Shown: positions 9,831 through 17,861 of the stretch, piece after piece
How the letters are laid out: every line of letters begins with the position of its first letter
Numbering within the stretch: the first letter of the stretch is position 1
Source: SIAQ01 sp963767835
Lineage (GTDB): Bacteria; Planctomycetota; Planctomycetia; Gemmatales; Gemmataceae
Length of the DNA: 64,000 nt
Reading direction: 5' to 3'
NCBI GenBank assembly: GCA_963767835.1
Contig: CAVYFY010000024.1
Location: 186,001 to 250,000, forward strand
The notes under the pieces: model-generated
The model's database searches: none
Seen by the model: the letters and a program-made list of their open reading frames with translations, nothing else
Told to the model about the DNA's origin: nothing
Program-made: the position numbers and the translations under genes

Positions 9831-9917
9831 AAACACCTCGCGCCGCCTCCCCGCCACCTCCGGATTCACCCACGCCGGCTGCGGTTGCCCCGTCACCCCC
9901 GCGATCACATTTTTCAC
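9831..9917 (-). pseudogene. Decayed 3' end of a duplicated D-2-hydroxyacid dehydrogenase
   Basis: Read on the minus strand this encodes NVIAGVTGQPQPAWVNPEVA, nearly the same as the last residues of the intact dehydrogenase at 10499-11494 (NLIAGLTGQPLPAWVNPEVA). The nucleotide match covers about 85 bp and stops abruptly at the DUF2283 gene. No other part of a second dehydrogenase is present, so this is a remnant of a local duplication or of an insertion that split an older copy. Confidence 0.75.
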
Positions 9918-10159
9918 CTCGTCGAAGCGTCCTGAATGGTCAAGCCGACGACTTTCTTGCCGCGACGGTGAATGATGATGCCGTCGTCGCGCAATTCACT
10001 GTCCGTAGCTTTCTGCGGCTTGCAAAAGCTAAGGTAAAGCACATCCGCTTCTTCGTCGTAGTCGATCCACATTTGCTTGGCCGGAAGATGGACTAGCTGG
10101 GGCACAGCCTTCAAAATCCGCATCAGGTCCTTCGCCTGCCATTCGGTTATTTGGGCCAT
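9914..10159 (-). CDS. DUF2283 family small protein (candidate antitoxin)
   Basis: 81 aa. Contains WIDYDEEADVLYLSF and a C-terminal DGIIIHRRGKKVVGLTIQDA, the pattern of the DUF2283 family. The gene overlaps the end of the upstream 10147-10443 gene by 13 bp on the same strand, the usual layout for a small toxin-antitoxin pair. DUF2283 proteins are often found beside DUF4258-like or related toxin partners; the antitoxin role here is inferred from that association and not proved. Confidence 0.75.
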   Translation of the reverse strand: MAQITEWQAKDLMRILKAVPQLVHLPAKQMWIDYDEEADVLYLSFCKPQKATDSELRDDGIIIHRRGKKVVGLTIQDASTR

Positions 10160-10443
10160 ACTTTCCCTTTTTTCTTGGGTTTCCTGTTGAAAAACGCGGT
10201 GATGACGAAACCATCGCCCTCATCGAGTTCTTTGTAGATGACTGTCAGGTAGCCGCGTTTGCCAAAGCCCTTCCATGCGACCAGCGACCGTCGATATCCG
10301 CGAGTCACCCAATCGGGAGATTGCACAACGCTGAGGACATCGTCCCTGCGGTCCTCAAGCTCCTCGTGAGCTTCCACGATATGCCGCCATCGTTCGTCGG
10401 AAAGTCGAATAGGAACGCCATTCACCGATTGAGCTTCATCCAT
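10147..10443 (-). CDS. Small toxin-like protein paired with DUF2283
   Basis: 98 aa from the ATG at 10443; an in-frame TTG at 10470 would add nine residues. Contains RLSDERWRHIVEAHEEL, a central D-V--VV-SPDWVTRGYRRS segment and GYLTVIYKE...GFVITAFF, which resembles the beta-rich core of RelE-like/BECR or DUF4258-type nucleases. The tail RKPKKKGK is strongly basic, consistent with RNA binding. It is the first gene of the two-gene operon. The assignment rests on pattern and on the partner gene. Confidence 0.6.
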   Translation of the reverse strand: MDEAQSVNGVPIRLSDERWRHIVEAHEELEDRRDDVLSVVQSPDWVTRGYRRSLVAWKGFGKRGYLTVIYKELDEGDGFVITAFFNRKPKKKGKVWPK

Positions 10444-10498
10444 CCTACCATACCTTGCTTTGCGCACCAATCGAAACGCGCCGAGCGATGTTAAAAGC

Positions 10499-11494
10499 TC
10501 AGGTTCGCCGCCTCGCCGCCACCTCCGGATTCACCCACGCTGGCAGCGGTTGGCCCGTCAGCCCCGCGATCAGGTTTTTCGCGCAGATGTCGGCCATCTG
10601 GTTGCGCGTCTGCACCGTCGCGCTGGCGATGTGCGGCGCGATCACTACGTTCGGCAATGTCAACAGCGGATCGCTCAGCAGCGGCGGCTCCGGGTCCGTC
10701 ACGTCCAAACCGGCGGCGAAGATCGTGCCGGCCTTCAGCGCCTCGGCCAGCACCTTTTGATCGACCAGTGGGCCACGCGCGGTGTTGATCAGGACGGCGG
10801 AGCGCTTCATCATCTGGAACTGGGCGGCGCCGATCATGCCGCGTGTCGCGTCATTGAGATCGGTGTGTAGCGAGACGAAATCGGCTTCACGCAAGAGCGT
10901 CGGCAGATCGACCTGACGGGCATGGAAATCAGCCTCGGCCTTGGCGTTTTTGTTGACATCGTGGTAGAGAATCTTCATGTCCCAGCCGCCGTGGCAGCGC
11001 TTGGCGAGCGCGGCGCCGATGCGGCCCATGCCGACTATGCCGAGCGTGCGCCCGGCGAGGTCCTGGCCGAGATGGCCGAGCGGCTCCCACGTTTTCCATT
11101 GGCCTGACAGCGTGTAGGCGTGCCCCTCGACCACGCGGCGGGCGGCGGCGATGAGCAGGCAAAACGCCATGTCCGCGGTCGCATCGGTCAGGACGCCCGG
11201 CGTGTTGCCGACCGCGATGCCGCGTTCGGTGCAGGCTTTCACGTCGATATTGTTGAAGCCGACCGCGAAGTTGCTGACGACCTTGAGCCGAGGGGCATGA
11301 TCGAGCACGCCGGCGTCGAGCCGATCGGTCAGAAGCGAAACCAGCCCGTCAATGTTTGCGAGCTTGGAACGCAACATGTCGGCGGGCGGCGGCAATGGAT
11401 CGGGCCAAATCTCGGCATCGCAGGCATTACGGATCAGCGATAGGCCAACTTCGGGGATGATGCGGGTGACGAAAACTCTTGGCTTTGATGGCAT
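10499..11494 (-). CDS. D-2-hydroxyacid dehydrogenase (glyoxylate/hydroxypyruvate reductase-like)
   Basis: 331 aa. The Rossmann loop GIVGMGRIG, catalytic Arg in NTARGPLVD, Glu in DVTDPEPPL and His in APHIASAT are all present, defining an NAD(P)H-dependent D-isomer-specific 2-hydroxyacid dehydrogenase. The closest familiar type is glyoxylate reductase / GRHPR. The start is the ATG at 11494, which gives MPSKPRVFVTR; the frame extends upstream, but that extension would lie partly inside a dispersed repeat. A remnant of the same gene's 3' end lies about 670 bp downstream, beyond the DUF2283 pair. Confidence 0.88.
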   Translation of the reverse strand: MPSKPRVFVTRIIPEVGLSLIRNACDAEIWPDPLPPPADMLRSKLANIDGLVSLLTDRLDAGVLDHAPRLKVVSNFAVGFNNIDVKACTERGIAVGNTPGVLTDATADMAFCLLIAAARRVVEGHAYTLSGQWKTWEPLGHLGQDLAGRTLGIVGMGRIGAALAKRCHGGWDMKILYHDVNKNAKAEADFHARQVDLPTLLREADFVSLHTDLNDATRGMIGAAQFQMMKRSAVLINTARGPLVDQKVLAEALKAGTIFAAGLDVTDPEPPLLSDPLLTLPNVVIAPHIASATVQTRNQMADICAKNLIAGLTGQPLPAWVNPEVAARRRT

Positions 11495-11528
11495 CGATTC
11501 GTTCCTGAGATTCCACTCCGAACCATTA

Positions 11529-11615
11529 AGCCACGGATGAAACACGGATCGAACACGGATAGGGAGAATCAATTGTCCTGCCTATCCGTGTTTGATCCGT
11601 GTTTCATCCGTGGCT
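11529..11615. repeat. Inverted repeat, CCACGGATGAAACACGGAT family, copy 1
   Basis: 35-bp arms with one mismatch (11529-11563 and 11581-11615) and a 17-nt loop. It ends 7 nt from the stop of the secreted-protein gene at 11622 and lies upstream of the dehydrogenase. The same sequence appears at 16549-16659. Confidence 0.9.
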
Positions 11616-11621
11616 AACGAA

Positions 11622-12835
11622 TTATTTTTCTGCCGTAATCGTGACGACTTTGGTCAGCGTAACGCCGGCGCTGGAGCGGATGCGGATGGGGTATTCGCCG
11701 GGCTCGACGACGCGGGCCTTCCACAAGACCGTGCTGTATTCCTGATCGTCCGCAAGGGCGGCGACGGGCTGCACTTGCTTGCCTTCCAGCCGCTCCATCC
11801 CCTTGGGCAGTTCAAGCGTCAAGGTTTGACCGAGCGCGGGATCAGCGACGACGGCGGAGATCGTGAACATCTTGCCCGGCTCGAACGACCCGCCCAGCGA
11901 CACCTGGAATCGGCCGTCGCTTCCCGATCCGGACGCGAGTCCTTCACCGTAAGCGTAGGCCATTTCGCGCTTGCGCCGGCCTTCAGTTCCTTGATCGGCC
12001 AGTAGAGGCCGATGCCGGAATCACCCATGGACGGGACCGCCATCATATCCCAGCCGCCGAAGCCCTGACCGTGCCGCGTCAGGATGAGCTTGTCAGCTTT
12101 TTCGTATTTGCTGCCGACGTTCAGCGTGAGATGGGAGACGAAGCCGGGATTTTTCAGATCGGGGCGTTGCAGCATTTGCACGTATGGTGGGAGCGTCTTC
12201 TTTTCGAGGACGACGCCGTCGAGAATCTTGCCCGGATGCGTCATCGGGGCGGCGAACATGCAGCCGTCATTGTCGATGACGTAGGTGTCCATGTAGGTGC
12301 GCAGACCGACGGTTTGCGCCTTGGCGCTTTTGTTCTCGAAGGTGTAAGTGATGAGGACGGTGTTGAGAAGGCGTTTCTGACCGGCGGCTTTGGCCTTGGA
12401 AGGATGCAGCTCCAAGGCCTGGGTGACGCGCAAATCGTTGAGAACCCAGACCGTCTGGCTGCCGACGCGTGCCTTGCCGCCGGGCCCCTTCGGAAGCGGC
12501 GCATTCATGGATTCGAAACGCCCCCCCTGCCCTCCTTGCTGGAGGAATTGGCCGTTGATCATGAAGCTCGGGAAATGGCTCAGGTGCAGAGGCTGATTCT
12601 GCATCGTGGTGATGTTGATGAAGAAATTGCCCTGCGAGCCGAAATTGATCTTCTTGGCCGGGTCGATGGCGCCGGAGTCCTCCATGTCCACGACGACCGC
12701 TTTTTCATCCGTGATCTTGACGCTGTACTTCGGCTTGGCTGGCTCCTGCGTTGGCGCCGGAGCGGCAATCATCGCCGCAAGCACCGCGAAGCCGACACAC
12801 TGCACCAGGACGCGAACATGATTGCGCGGGTTCAT
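11622..12835 (-). CDS. Secreted protein of unknown function (apparent frameshift)
   Basis: About 404 aa. The start is the ATG at 12835, preceded by AAGGA, and gives a signal peptide (VQCVGFAVLAAMIAAPAPT). The body is beta-rich, with a VDMEDSG--DP segment and LNDLRVTQALELHPSK. Near 11973-11976 one base appears to be lost: the upstream frame reaches KELKAG and the other frame continues KREMAYAYGEGL to the natural C-terminal TKVVTITAEK. The C-terminal part looks like a beta-sandwich. The function is unknown; export to the periplasm or cell surface is inferred from the signal peptide. Confidence 0.65.
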
Positions 12836-13028
12836 GGCGGATTCCTTTTTAGGGCGAGGGCGACCGTGTGAAAGCTCCCGGATATCGTACAGAAGAAACT
12901 GCCCCATGAGAAGACGAATGAGCCGGCAGTTGGATGTAGCGGTTTTTGAGAAATTCCGCGATCGACGAGAATGCGCAAATCCGCGCCGGTCAGTGTAACT
13001 GCTGGTTTGCCGTGCCCAACCGCATGCA

Positions 13029-13601
13029 TTATGTGCATACATTGTAGGTAGTGACTTTCTTCTCCTTAAGATCGCATTCGAAGACCATTGCGACACCTTC
13101 GGCATCGCCCTCTCGTCCCCAGAGTGAAACTCCGATGATCATCGGTGGAGGAACAATCACAACCAAATCGCTTGGTTGCTCATCTTTCATGTTCGGGAAT
13201 TCAGCCGCAAACCGCCGCCAAGTCTGTTTTTTTCGCTTCGTAACGGCCACCGGGATGAACGGCAGCAGCGTCGGATAATCCATGTAGGGCCAGTCCTCCG
13301 CAAACGTGCCGGGGCTCGCGAGAACTGAAATGTCTTTGTGTTCAAACTGGTAGGCGAGATTGCCGTCGTTGTAGCGCAGCCCATAGAGGAGCGGAAGGTC
13401 GAAAACGTAGCTGGGCGGCCCAAGAATCGGAAGATCGTTGTGGTTGAGGCGTGCGATGTAATGGAGTTGATCGTGTACTGGTCGCTTTCCCGCAATCTTG
13501 CAATCCCTCGGCCCACCGAAAGCGGAGAAGGAGCGATTATCTGCGCGGCTGAAAGAGTGGGTGGTGCTGCCATCAAACGCGAGTATCAATGTTTCGGGCA
13601 T
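13029..13601 (-). CDS. Hypothetical cytosolic protein
   Basis: 190 aa from the ATG at 13601. No signal peptide or membrane segment. It contains LILAFDGSTTHSFSRADNRSF near the N-terminus, a proline/tyrosine-rich middle (GPPSYVFDLPLLYGLRY) and a C-terminal domain with VVIVPPPMIIGVSLWGREG. I do not recognise the family. It is a single-gene unit between a secreted protein and a nucleotidyltransferase-like gene. The frame extends 71 codons upstream, but that region has poor protein character. Confidence 0.5.
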   Translation of the reverse strand: MPETLILAFDGSTTHSFSRADNRSFSAFGGPRDCKIAGKRPVHDQLHYIARLNHNDLPILGPPSYVFDLPLLYGLRYNDGNLAYQFEHKDISVLASPGTFAEDWPYMDYPTLLPFIPVAVTKRKKQTWRRFAAEFPNMKDEQPSDLVVIVPPPMIIGVSLWGREGDAEGVAMVFECDLKEKKVTTYNVCT

Positions 13602-13946
13602 CGGTGGCCTCGGTGGGACATAGCTTCGCGACGATGCTCGGATGCGAACAAGTGATTCGACACGTCTGTGTTGATAGTAATGCCAACCCGCAGATGCTCC
13701 AAGAAAAATCCTGGATTCTTCTCGCCGCTCGATGGCATTGCATGAACTTACAAGGTCAGTTTTGCCCGCATTCGCCGACGGGGGCTGTGAACGAAATGAA
13801 CACATCTTGCACACGAGCTCCGCCGCCGCATTGTCAAGGTCAGCATCGCATGCAGTTGTTCCGCGCGGAACATTGGGCTATGATCTTTTTTTTCCTCGCA
13901 ATATCGCCCGCTCCCGGCTATGATTGAGCCAAGCAAAGGAGCGATC
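13602..13946. other. Intergenic region carrying a 16-bp palindrome
   Basis: 345 bp between divergent genes. It holds copy 1 of the 26-bp palindromic motif (13847-13872) and a T8 run at 13886-13894. No convincing gene was seen. Confidence 0.6.
13847..13872 (+). repeat. 26-bp motif with palindrome TGTTCCGCGCGGAACA, copy 1
   Basis: The 16-bp perfect palindrome at 13857-13872 is preceded by CGCATGCA and a 2-nt spacer. The same 8+2+16 arrangement recurs at 40243-40268 and, inverted, at 43736-43761. It resembles the ParB site parS (TGTTCCACGTGGAACA type) with GCGC replacing the central ACGT. Confidence 0.85.
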
Positions 13947-14537
13947 ATGTCCGAAGCGGTCACCACGCTTGTTGGCTGGGAAAGGGCGCTCATGGCGGCG
14001 GAAAAGGTCAAGGAACGGCTACGCAGGGCGATCAGGGCGCTCGAGGATGCCGGCGTGCCGTATGCTGTTGTTGGCGGGAACGCGGTGGCAGAGTGGGTGG
14101 CTCGCATGGATGAAGAGGCTGTCCGCAATACGCGCGATGTCGATTTGCTGGTGCGCCGCGCCGATTTCGCCGCCGCGCGAACCGCCCTGGAGGCGGCTGG
14201 CTTCGTTTACCATCACCTGCTCGGCGTGGATGTGTTCCTTGATGGCCCCCACGGCAAACCGAGCGGCGGCGTGCATCTCTTGTTCGCCGGCGAAAAACTG
14301 CGAGCCGGCGATGAACAGCCCTGTCCCGACCTGGACGAATCCGAGCGGGCGCGCGAATTCCAGGTGGCTTCGCTTTTGGCGTTGGTTCGGATGAAGCTGT
14401 CGGCTTGGCGCGACAAGGATCGGACCCACCTTCGCGACATGATAAACGTCGGCCTGATCGACGCGACCTGGCCTGCGCGTCTACCACCGCCACTTGGCGA
14501 CCGCTTGCAGCAACTGCTCGACGACCCCAACGGTTGA
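13947..14537 (+). CDS. Nucleotidyltransferase-fold protein
   Basis: 196 aa from the ATG at 13947, preceded by AAAGGAG. The segment YAVVGGNAVAEW followed by TRDVDLLVRRADF is the GG(N/S)xAxxW...D-D-DL signature of the minimal nucleotidyltransferase fold, as in AbiEii/MNT-type proteins. The two acidic residues of RDVDL would bind metal. Such proteins transfer nucleotides to proteins or RNA and often belong to toxin-antitoxin or abortive-infection pairs, but no HEPN or AbiEi partner is adjacent, so its role is open. Confidence 0.7.
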   Translation: MSEAVTTLVGWERALMAAEKVKERLRRAIRALEDAGVPYAVVGGNAVAEWVARMDEEAVRNTRDVDLLVRRADFAAARTALEAAGFVYHHLLGVDVFLDGPHGKPSGGVHLLFAGEKLRAGDEQPCPDLDESERAREFQVASLLALVRMKLSAWRDKDRTHLRDMINVGLIDATWPARLPPPLGDRLQQLLDDPNG

Positions 14538-14544
14538 TCGGACG

Positions 14545-15291
14545 TCAGCGCGGCGGCAAGGGTTGCAGGAATAACGGCATGATGTAGCAGCGCAGGTTGC
14601 CCCAATAGTCCCAGGTGAAGTGGCCGCCGTGGCCTTCCATGCCGTAGCACCAGCGGTATTGGCGGATGTTGCGGTAGGCGTCGAAACCTTCCGCATCGGT
14701 CCAGCGCGGATACCAGAAGCCGACTCGACCCGCAGCTGGCCCGACGCCGCCGTCCATCATGCCCCAATTCATGGCGACGCGGTCCAGCAGATCATCATCG
14801 GGGCTCCAGAAATTATCGATGCCGGTTCGGCTCGTGCGCAACGCAGGGCGCAAATCATGGGTGCTGCTGACCGGGGCCGCGATCAGGAGGATGCGATCGA
14901 CGCTTTTCGCCGGCAGCATTTCCGCCGCTTGCAGCACGATGCCCGTTCCCGTGCTGGAGCCGACGAAATAGATTTCCGCCTTCGGGCAATCCCGGCGAAT
15001 CAGCATCGTCCATTCCGCGAGCCGGCACGCAGCTTGCCATTGCGCTTGATGATCCTTGTAATCCTGGAGGGCGTTATCGCCGCGGCACCACCGGATCGTC
15101 TGGATTCGCAACGGCAGATTCATCTCGCACGCCAAATCCGTCATGCGGTCGGTGAGCGTCGAGCCGCTGCCGGCGCCGTTGACGATGAACACCAGTTTTT
15201 GGCCGTCCAGGTGCTTGAATGTTTGGCCGAGCACCGGCGTCTGGAGGATTCCGATAAAAGCCAAACCGACCAGCAAAAAGCGATTGCGCAT
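14545..15291 (-). CDS. Secreted alpha/beta-hydrolase-like protein
   Basis: 248 aa. The ATG at 15291, after TTGGAG, gives a signal peptide (FLLVGLAFIGILQTPVLG). KLVFIVNGAGSG resembles the oxyanion-loop strand of alpha/beta hydrolases, and IYFVGSSTGTG supplies a G-S-S-T-G nucleophile elbow. A C-terminal EGHGGHF may supply the catalytic histidine. Probably a periplasmic esterase or lipase-like enzyme of unknown substrate. It converges with the nucleotidyltransferase gene, with only 7 bp between the stops. Confidence 0.6.
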   Translation of the reverse strand: MRNRFLLVGLAFIGILQTPVLGQTFKHLDGQKLVFIVNGAGSGSTLTDRMTDLACEMNLPLRIQTIRWCRGDNALQDYKDHQAQWQAACRLAEWTMLIRRDCPKAEIYFVGSSTGTGIVLQAAEMLPAKSVDRILLIAAPVSSTHDLRPALRTSRTGIDNFWSPDDDLLDRVAMNWGMMDGGVGPAAGRVGFWYPRWTDAEGFDAYRNIRQYRWCYGMEGHGGHFTWDYWGNLRCYIMPLFLQPLPPR

Positions 15292-15440
15292 TGATGGTTT
15301 CTCCAAGGCCGGGAAGGAACAGGCGAAACAACCCGTGAACCCAGATTAACCGAAAAGGTTTGGGCTGCCACCGCAGCTTCGCGCGATTGTCGTCGCTTTT
15401 CAGCTTGTGCGCAGGTGCAATCGGAATTGTCGGTAAATGC

Positions 15441-15509
15441 GGCGAGCCGTGCTCCATAAGGAGCCGGTTAACCGGCCGCTTGCGCAGGCTCGGCTCGGCG
15501 TGGTTAAAC
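15441..15509. repeat. Inverted repeat, GGCGAGCCG family, copy 1 (degenerate)
   Basis: Contains GGCGAGCCGTGCTCC and GGAGCCGGTTAACCGGC, matching elements at 20464 and 25489. It overlaps the last codons of the YhaM-like gene. Confidence 0.6.
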
Positions 15510-16517
15510 TTGGCGGCCCTTGAACAGCTGCCGCCCCAGCACCGGATCGCGGCCCGTGAAGGCGCCCGGCTCCTGATCGCGCGTCAAGCAGCGGATGTAC
15601 ATTTCCAGCTTCGCGTCCAGATCGTCCGCATGGTGGATAATTAGACATTCCGGCACCAGCGGCAGTTTCGGCGAGCCCCATTCCGGCAGGCTCAGGTGCG
15701 TGACGATGATGTGCTCCAGAAGCTGCACCAGCTCCGGATTGACATCGCCCAGCTCGCGGGCCGTGTCGCGCACCAGATCGCGGCCCAGGAACAGATGCCC
15801 GAACAATCGGCCCGGCGTCGTCGGCTGCGCGTTCACCGGATCGTCGCCGAATTCCAGCGTGCGGCCGATGTCGTGCAGGATCGCGCCGGCGATGACCAGA
15901 TCGCGATTGAGCGGCGGCTGTAAATCGGGATAATGGCTTACGTATTTGTCCGTTAAGTGAATGCACGTATGCGTCACCGACAGTAAATGCTCCAAAAGAC
16001 CGCCCGCGAACGGATAGAAGTGCCGTGGCGTCGCCGGCAGCTGCTTCAATTGCGTCTTCTGGCGTTCAAGAATCGTCAGGACCAGGCGACGCAGCGGCAC
16101 GTCGGCGATGTGTGTTTCCGCGATGGTCCACAATTCCTGATACATGCCGTCGATGTCGTAGCGCGACTTCTCGACGAATTGCAACGGATCGAAGCCGTCG
16201 GCCCGGTCCTCGTCATTGACAATGCGGATCGCCTTGAGCTCGATTTGCGGGCCGTACTTGGGATGGTCCTGAAAGATGCCGCGGATTTTGAAAAATTGCC
16301 CCTCGCGCCAATCGCGCTCACACGCCTCATAGAATTCACCGTCGCTCCAGATCATGCAGGGCACGGTGCGCAGCGTGTCGCGGAATTTGCAGGTGAAGAA
16401 CGGCTTGCCATCGCGGCGAGCGCCGCGCGTCCTCTCGGCGAGCAGCGCGAAGAAATCGCCGGCCTGGCCCGGAACCATCTCGGCAAGGCGCACCAACGGG
16501 GGCTTCGCTTTGGGCAT
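15504..16517 (-). CDS. YhaM-like 3'-5' exoribonuclease (OB fold + HD domain)
   Basis: 337 aa. Residues about 38-100 form an OB-fold nucleic-acid-binding module (FFTCKFRD...IRGIFQD...IELKAIRIV). An HD phosphohydrolase domain follows with its metal ligands visible as GLLEH, AGAILHDIGR, HIIVTHL and IIHHADDLDAK. This order and length match YhaM, a Mn-dependent 3'-5' exonuclease acting on RNA and ssDNA in the cytosol. It appears monocistronic. Assignment to YhaM specifically, as opposed to another OB-HD protein, is by architecture. Confidence 0.85.
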   Translation of the reverse strand: MPKAKPPLVRLAEMVPGQAGDFFALLAERTRGARRDGKPFFTCKFRDTLRTVPCMIWSDGEFYEACERDWREGQFFKIRGIFQDHPKYGPQIELKAIRIVNDEDRADGFDPLQFVEKSRYDIDGMYQELWTIAETHIADVPLRRLVLTILERQKTQLKQLPATPRHFYPFAGGLLEHLLSVTHTCIHLTDKYVSHYPDLQPPLNRDLVIAGAILHDIGRTLEFGDDPVNAQPTTPGRLFGHLFLGRDLVRDTARELGDVNPELVQLLEHIIVTHLSLPEWGSPKLPLVPECLIIHHADDLDAKLEMYIRCLTRDQEPGAFTGRDPVLGRQLFKGRQV

Positions 16518-16548
16518 CGGCTAGGTCCAATCTCAATAGCCCAAAATC

Positions 16549-16659
16549 TAGCCACGGATGGAACACGGATGCGACACGGATTTCAAAGGCAGGCAAAAAA
16601 CCGAATCGCGCACCTGAAGATTTCCTGTCCGTGTTCAATCCGTGTTTCATCCGTGGCTA
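16549..16659. repeat. Inverted repeat, CCACGGATGAAACACGGAT family, copy 2
   Basis: Imperfect 32-bp arms (16549-16580 and 16628-16659) with a longer loop. It lies between the start of the YhaM-like gene and the stop of trxB, 19 nt past the trxB stop. Arm sequence is shared with 11529-11615. Confidence 0.88.
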
Positions 16660-16678
16660 AATCTTGGAACCACCAATC

Positions 16679-17749
16679 TCAATGAAATCCCTTTTCCGCA
16701 AGCCAGCGTTCCGCATCGAGAGCGGATTGGCAGCCGGTGCCCGCCGCGGTGACGGCCTGGCGATAATAGCTGTCGGCCACGTCACCCGAGGCAAACACCC
16801 CTTCGACGCTGGTGTTCGTGCGCTGCGGCATCTTCCAGACGATGTAACCCTTGGGGTCGAGCTGCACCTGCCCCGCCAGGAAATCGGTGTTGGGCGTGTG
16901 CCCGATTGCCAAAAAAACGCCGCTGACATCGAGCGTTTCGACGGCCGCATCGACGGTGCTCTTGATGCGGGCGCCGGTGACCTTGTCGTTTCCGAGCACC
17001 TCGTCGAGCGCCCGATTCCATTTCATGGTGATCTTGGGATTTTCGAGAGCGCGGCGTTGCATGATCTTGCTGGCCCGCAGCACAGGTTTGCGCACCACCA
17101 TGTAGACCTGGCTGGCGAACTTGGTGAGATAGGTCGCTTCCTCCACGGCCGAGTCTCCGCCGCCGATGACGATGAGCGGCTTGTTGCGGAACAAGGGCAA
17201 AGCGCCGTCGCACACGGCACACGCGGAGACGCCGTTATTCTTGTAGCGGTCTTCCGACGGCAGGCCGAGATAATTGGCCCGCGCTCCGGTGGAGATGATG
17301 ACCGCCTGGGCCTCGACGTTGCCGTTGTCGCGCGAGGTGAGCGTGAACGGGCGGCGTTTGAAATCGACCTTGACGATGTCGTCGGTAATGATGCGCGTGC
17401 CGAAGTTGACTGCCTGCTGCCGCATGAATTCCATCAGCTCGGGACCGAACGCGGCGCGCTTGCCCTGGTGCGATTTGTAATAATGGCTGAGATTCTCGAA
17501 TCGATCGGCCGGCAACGCGGACTTGGCGAATTGCTGCAAGGCGGCGTTATCGACAAAGGGCCACGCGGGGAAGTTCTCGACCTCCGTGGTAAGGTTGAGC
17601 TGGCCGAGCGGGGTGGTGCCATTGGTCTGATTGGCGGGCCAGGTCGCGGAGCCTTCGAAAACGAGCGGCTGCAAGTTGGCGCGGGCGGCATAGATCGCGG
17701 CGGTCCAACCTGCCGGGCCCGATCCGATGATGACAACCATCTCAGCCAT
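16679..17749 (-). CDS. trxB: Thioredoxin reductase
   Basis: 356 aa. FAD-binding GSGPAG at the N-terminus, the redox-active CAVCDG, the NADPH-binding GGGDSAVEEA and the C-terminal GVFASGDVAD motif are all present. The enzyme reduces thioredoxin with NADPH through FAD in the cytosol. It is about 40 residues longer than the usual 315, mainly through inserts after the first FAD motif (SATWPANQTNGTTP) and near HYYKSHQGKRAAFG, which may reflect a lineage variant. The ATG at 17749 gives the standard N-terminus. Confidence 0.92.
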   Translation of the reverse strand: MAEMVVIIGSGPAGWTAAIYAARANLQPLVFEGSATWPANQTNGTTPLGQLNLTTEVENFPAWPFVDNAALQQFAKSALPADRFENLSHYYKSHQGKRAAFGPELMEFMRQQAVNFGTRIITDDIVKVDFKRRPFTLTSRDNGNVEAQAVIISTGARANYLGLPSEDRYKNNGVSACAVCDGALPLFRNKPLIVIGGGDSAVEEATYLTKFASQVYMVVRKPVLRASKIMQRRALENPKITMKWNRALDEVLGNDKVTGARIKSTVDAAVETLDVSGVFLAIGHTPNTDFLAGQVQLDPKGYIVWKMPQRTNTSVEGVFASGDVADSYYRQAVTAAGTGCQSALDAERWLAEKGFH

Positions 17750-17789
17750 GCTCTTCTCCAGTGATCCAATGCGGCGCGTGTTTGTTCAC

Positions 17790-17795
17790 ATTATA
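17790..17795 (-). promoter_or_regulatory. Candidate -10 box for trxB
   Basis: TATAAT on the minus strand about 40 nt upstream of the trxB ATG and just after the terminator at 17811-17840. No clear -35 element. Confidence 0.3.
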
Positions 17796-17810
17796 ATATG
17801 GAGCACGAAA

Positions 17811-17840
17811 CAAAAAAGCCTGCGGCGGTGAGCCGCAGGC
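17811..17840 (-). terminator. Rho-independent terminator of the PEP-CTERM-like gene
   Basis: On the minus strand, GCCTGCGGC/GCCGCAGGC forms a strong stem followed by T6. It lies about 20 nt after the stop of the 17862-20069 gene. Confidence 0.85.
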
Positions 17841-17861
17841 TTCTGTTCCGAAAGAGAAGGA

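Noticed and set aside
13857..13872. Calling the palindrome a confirmed parS site
   Set aside because: The central ACGT is replaced by GCGC, which ParB normally requires; kept only as a hypothesis.
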